A program made the translations under genes and the position numbers. Below, one piece after another: positions 5,064-6,377 of a DNA stretch of 6,377 nt (positions within the stretch are counted from its first letter, which is position 1; every line of letters begins with the position of its first letter). The notes beneath the pieces are model-generated. The model did not search any database. It was given only the letters and a program-made list of their open reading frames with translations, and was not told the DNA's origin. Origin of the DNA: Pseudomonadota bacterium (GTDB lineage: Bacteria; Myxococcota; Polyangia; Polyangiales; Polyangiaceae); contig JAEZYO010000715.1 in assembly GCA_023419055.1 (NCBI GenBank), positions 1-6,377 on the forward strand, in the 5' to 3' direction.

Positions 5064-6377
5064 TCGTTCGTCTGCACGACCACGCCGAGCGTCGTCGTGA
5101 TGAGCGTCCCGGTCGCGTCGCGCACGCCCTGCTTGAAGATCTCCTTGCTCGACCAGTCCAGGCGATTGTCGAGGCGCACCAGCAGGTGCGGCGAGGGCAG
5201 GTAATCGAGCGTCAGGGTGCCGCTCACGAGGTCGATGCTGTTCGGCGCGAGCCCCGTGACGTGGCCGTCTCCGTCGTTCAGGTACTCGCCGCGGCCCGCG
5301 ACGGCGAACTTGTCGCCCAGCGCGTAACGCGCGCCGAGCATCACGCCCCACCAATCGACGGAGTCGAACTGGTTCTCGTCGACCGGATCGCGCAGGCGCT
5401 CGAGCCCGTAGTCACCGTTCAAGACCAGGCTCAACGACTCGGTCGGCGTGAGCGTCACGACCAGATCGATCAGGTGACGCAGACCCTTGGTGTTGGAGCT
5501 CGGGCGATCGACGAGCCCCGATCCGCCTTCGCTCCCTGGCTGCGCGTTGCAGCCCGTGGAGGCGTCGGGATCGAATGCCTGCCCCGGCGCGCACTCGATG
5601 AACTTGTAGTCGTGTCGCTCCGGTCCGACGAGGTAACCGAGCGCGACGCTGCCGAAGGAGTCCTCGCCGCTCCGGAGGTTGACGATGCCCTGGAGGCCGA
5701 GCGTCTTCCCGATATTGTTGTCGATACTGTTGTTGTAGCCGTTGACGACCAGCGCCTTCAGCGTGAAGGATTCGCTGAAATCGGCGTTCAGCCTGAAGCC
5801 CGTGTGGAACGCCGGCTGAGTGAACCAGTACACGACGCCGCGCGTGTAGTTGAAGTTGTACTGGCTGTCCGCGACTTCGACGCCGTAGATGGTGTCGAAC
5901 TTGCCGAAGTCGAGCGCGACCGCGCTGCCCTTCCCGCCCGGCTTCCACGTGGCGAACGCCTGCTTCACGTTCGCGAGGCCTTTGTCCGAGTCACAGGGCT
6001 CCGCCAGGCAGGAGCTGTTCAGGCGCTCGGCGCTCGGCCCGAAGCGCAGCTGCACGGCGCCACCCACCGGCTCCGCCGGGTAGCTCACGTCGAGGCCCAC
6101 CCAAGAGATTGAGAACCCGTTCGACGTGTCGTACGCGCGCACGATCTGATTCGCGTCCGCTTCCGGCTTCGGGAAGTTGTAGTTCACCGAGAGGTACGCG
6201 TCGGCGAAGGCGCTGAACTCGAGTGTCTCGTACCAGGCGGGCTCTTCGGGCTCGGGAACCTCCGGCACCACGGGCGGCTCCGGCGCGGTCGGCTTGGCTT
6301 CGATCGGCGGCGGGGGCGGCTCGGACGGAGCAACCGGAGAGGCCTCTACGGGGGCCGCTTTGGGAGGAGGTTCGGCG
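5060..6377 (-). CDS. outer-membrane beta-barrel porin, OmpL-like BBP2 family, 5' truncated
   Basis: The frame is open from the right edge to a TAA at 5062-5060, about 438 visible residues. A GTG at 6271 is not the true start, because the frame continues upstream to the edge; the signal peptide must lie outside the window. The visible N-terminus is a Pro/Glu/Ala-rich linker to about 6239, followed by WYETLEFSAFADAYLSVNYNFP, where the barrel begins. Diagnostic BBP2 sequence follows: an ISWVGLDVSY strand, then DFGKFDTIYGVE, YNFNYTRG, HTGFRLNADF and ALVVNGYNN. Alternating hydrophobic strands with Asp/Asn/Gly-rich turns continue to the end. Two Cys pairs sit in likely surface loops (codons at 6008-6010/5993-5995 and 5591-5593/5549-5551), possibly disulfides. 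The chain ends in QTND rather than a terminal aromatic residue. The protein is probably a pore in the outer membrane; its solute is unknown. Its promoter and start are not in the window. Confidence 0.9.
   Translation of the reverse strand, partial: AEPPPKAAPVEASPVAPSEPPPPPIEAKPTAPEPPVVPEVPEPEEPAWYETLEFSAFADAYLSVNYNFPKPEADANQIVRAYDTSNGFSISWVGLDVSYPAEPVGGAVQLRFGPSAERLNSSCLAEPCDSDKGLANVKQAFATWKPGGKGSAVALDFGKFDTIYGVEVADSQYNFNYTRGVVYWFTQPAFHTGFRLNADFSESFTLKALVVNGYNNSIDNNIGKTLGLQGIVNLRSGEDSFGSVALGYLVGPERHDYKFIECAPGQAFDPDASTGCNAQPGSEGGSGLVDRPSSNTKGLRHLIDLVVTLTPTESLSLVLNGDYGLERLRDPVDENQFDSVDWWGVMLGARYALGDKFAVAGRGEYLNDGDGHVTGLAPNSIDLVSGTLTLDYLPSPHLLVRLDNRLDWSSKEIFKQGVRDATGTLITTTLGVVVQTND
6239..6377 (-). 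other. proline-rich linker preceding the porin barrel
   Basis: About 46 visible residues are almost wholly Pro, Glu, Ala and Val, including a five-proline run, and run directly into the barrel at the W-Y-E-T segment. No cysteines and few aromatics occur. Such linkers are likely disordered in the periplasm and could contact the cell wall or span part of the periplasm. Its beginning is outside the window. Confidence 0.75.

Noticed and set aside
5186..6112. A 308-codon + strand frame antisense to the porin
   Set aside because: Its composition is Arg/Val/Glu-rich and low in diversity, as expected opposite a GC-rich gene, and the porin has clear family motifs.

Overview
The window is a GC-rich bacterial chromosomal segment. 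Its codons favour G or C in the third position, and the genes are tightly packed and mostly unrelated in function. Protein families and style (a BBP2-type outer-membrane beta-barrel with a long Pro/Glu/Ala-rich N-terminal linker, many GNAT/VOC/SDR paralogue-type genes, a DUF6882 protein) suggest a Gram-negative bacterium with a large genome, most like a myxobacterium (Myxococcota, Polyangia-type). That taxonomic call is inference from style, not proof. I see no rRNA, tRNA, CRISPR array, insertion sequence or phage gene.

Left part (1-2669, + strand): the C-terminal part of a short-chain dehydrogenase/reductase is followed by a 190-bp gap. Then comes a compact three-gene unit: a DUF6882 protein, an Asp/Glu-racemase-superfamily protein whose ATG overlaps the preceding stop (TGATG), and a phosphinothricin/methionine-sulfoximine-type GNAT acetyltransferase 10 nt further on. 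A hairpin plus T8 tract, which includes the last gene's stop codon, looks like the terminator of this unit. Racemase plus amino-acid N-acetyltransferase suggests amino-acid or amino-acid-analogue handling.

Middle part (2670-3946, + strand): a small, very acidic 76-residue protein with a strong ribosome binding site consists of four 18-residue repeats, each ending in (D/N)PW. Its tryptophans fall at exactly 18, 36, 54 and 72, and this is the most unusual item in the window. It is followed by a VOC (glyoxalase-fold) protein, a small four-helix membrane protein of unknown function, and a possible 33-codon ORF.

Right part (3943-6377): a P-loop kinase-like ATPase (AAA_33 type) and a RimJ/RimL-type GNAT acetyltransferase lie on the + strand. 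Facing them on the - strand is a 5'-truncated outer-membrane porin of the OmpL-like BBP2 family. The GNAT and porin genes converge so closely that their stop codons overlap (5060-5063).

Apart from the 779-2659 unit, no obvious shared pathway links the genes. The VOC, kinase and GNAT genes are all small-molecule or protein modifying folds, but each is common and their grouping may be chance.
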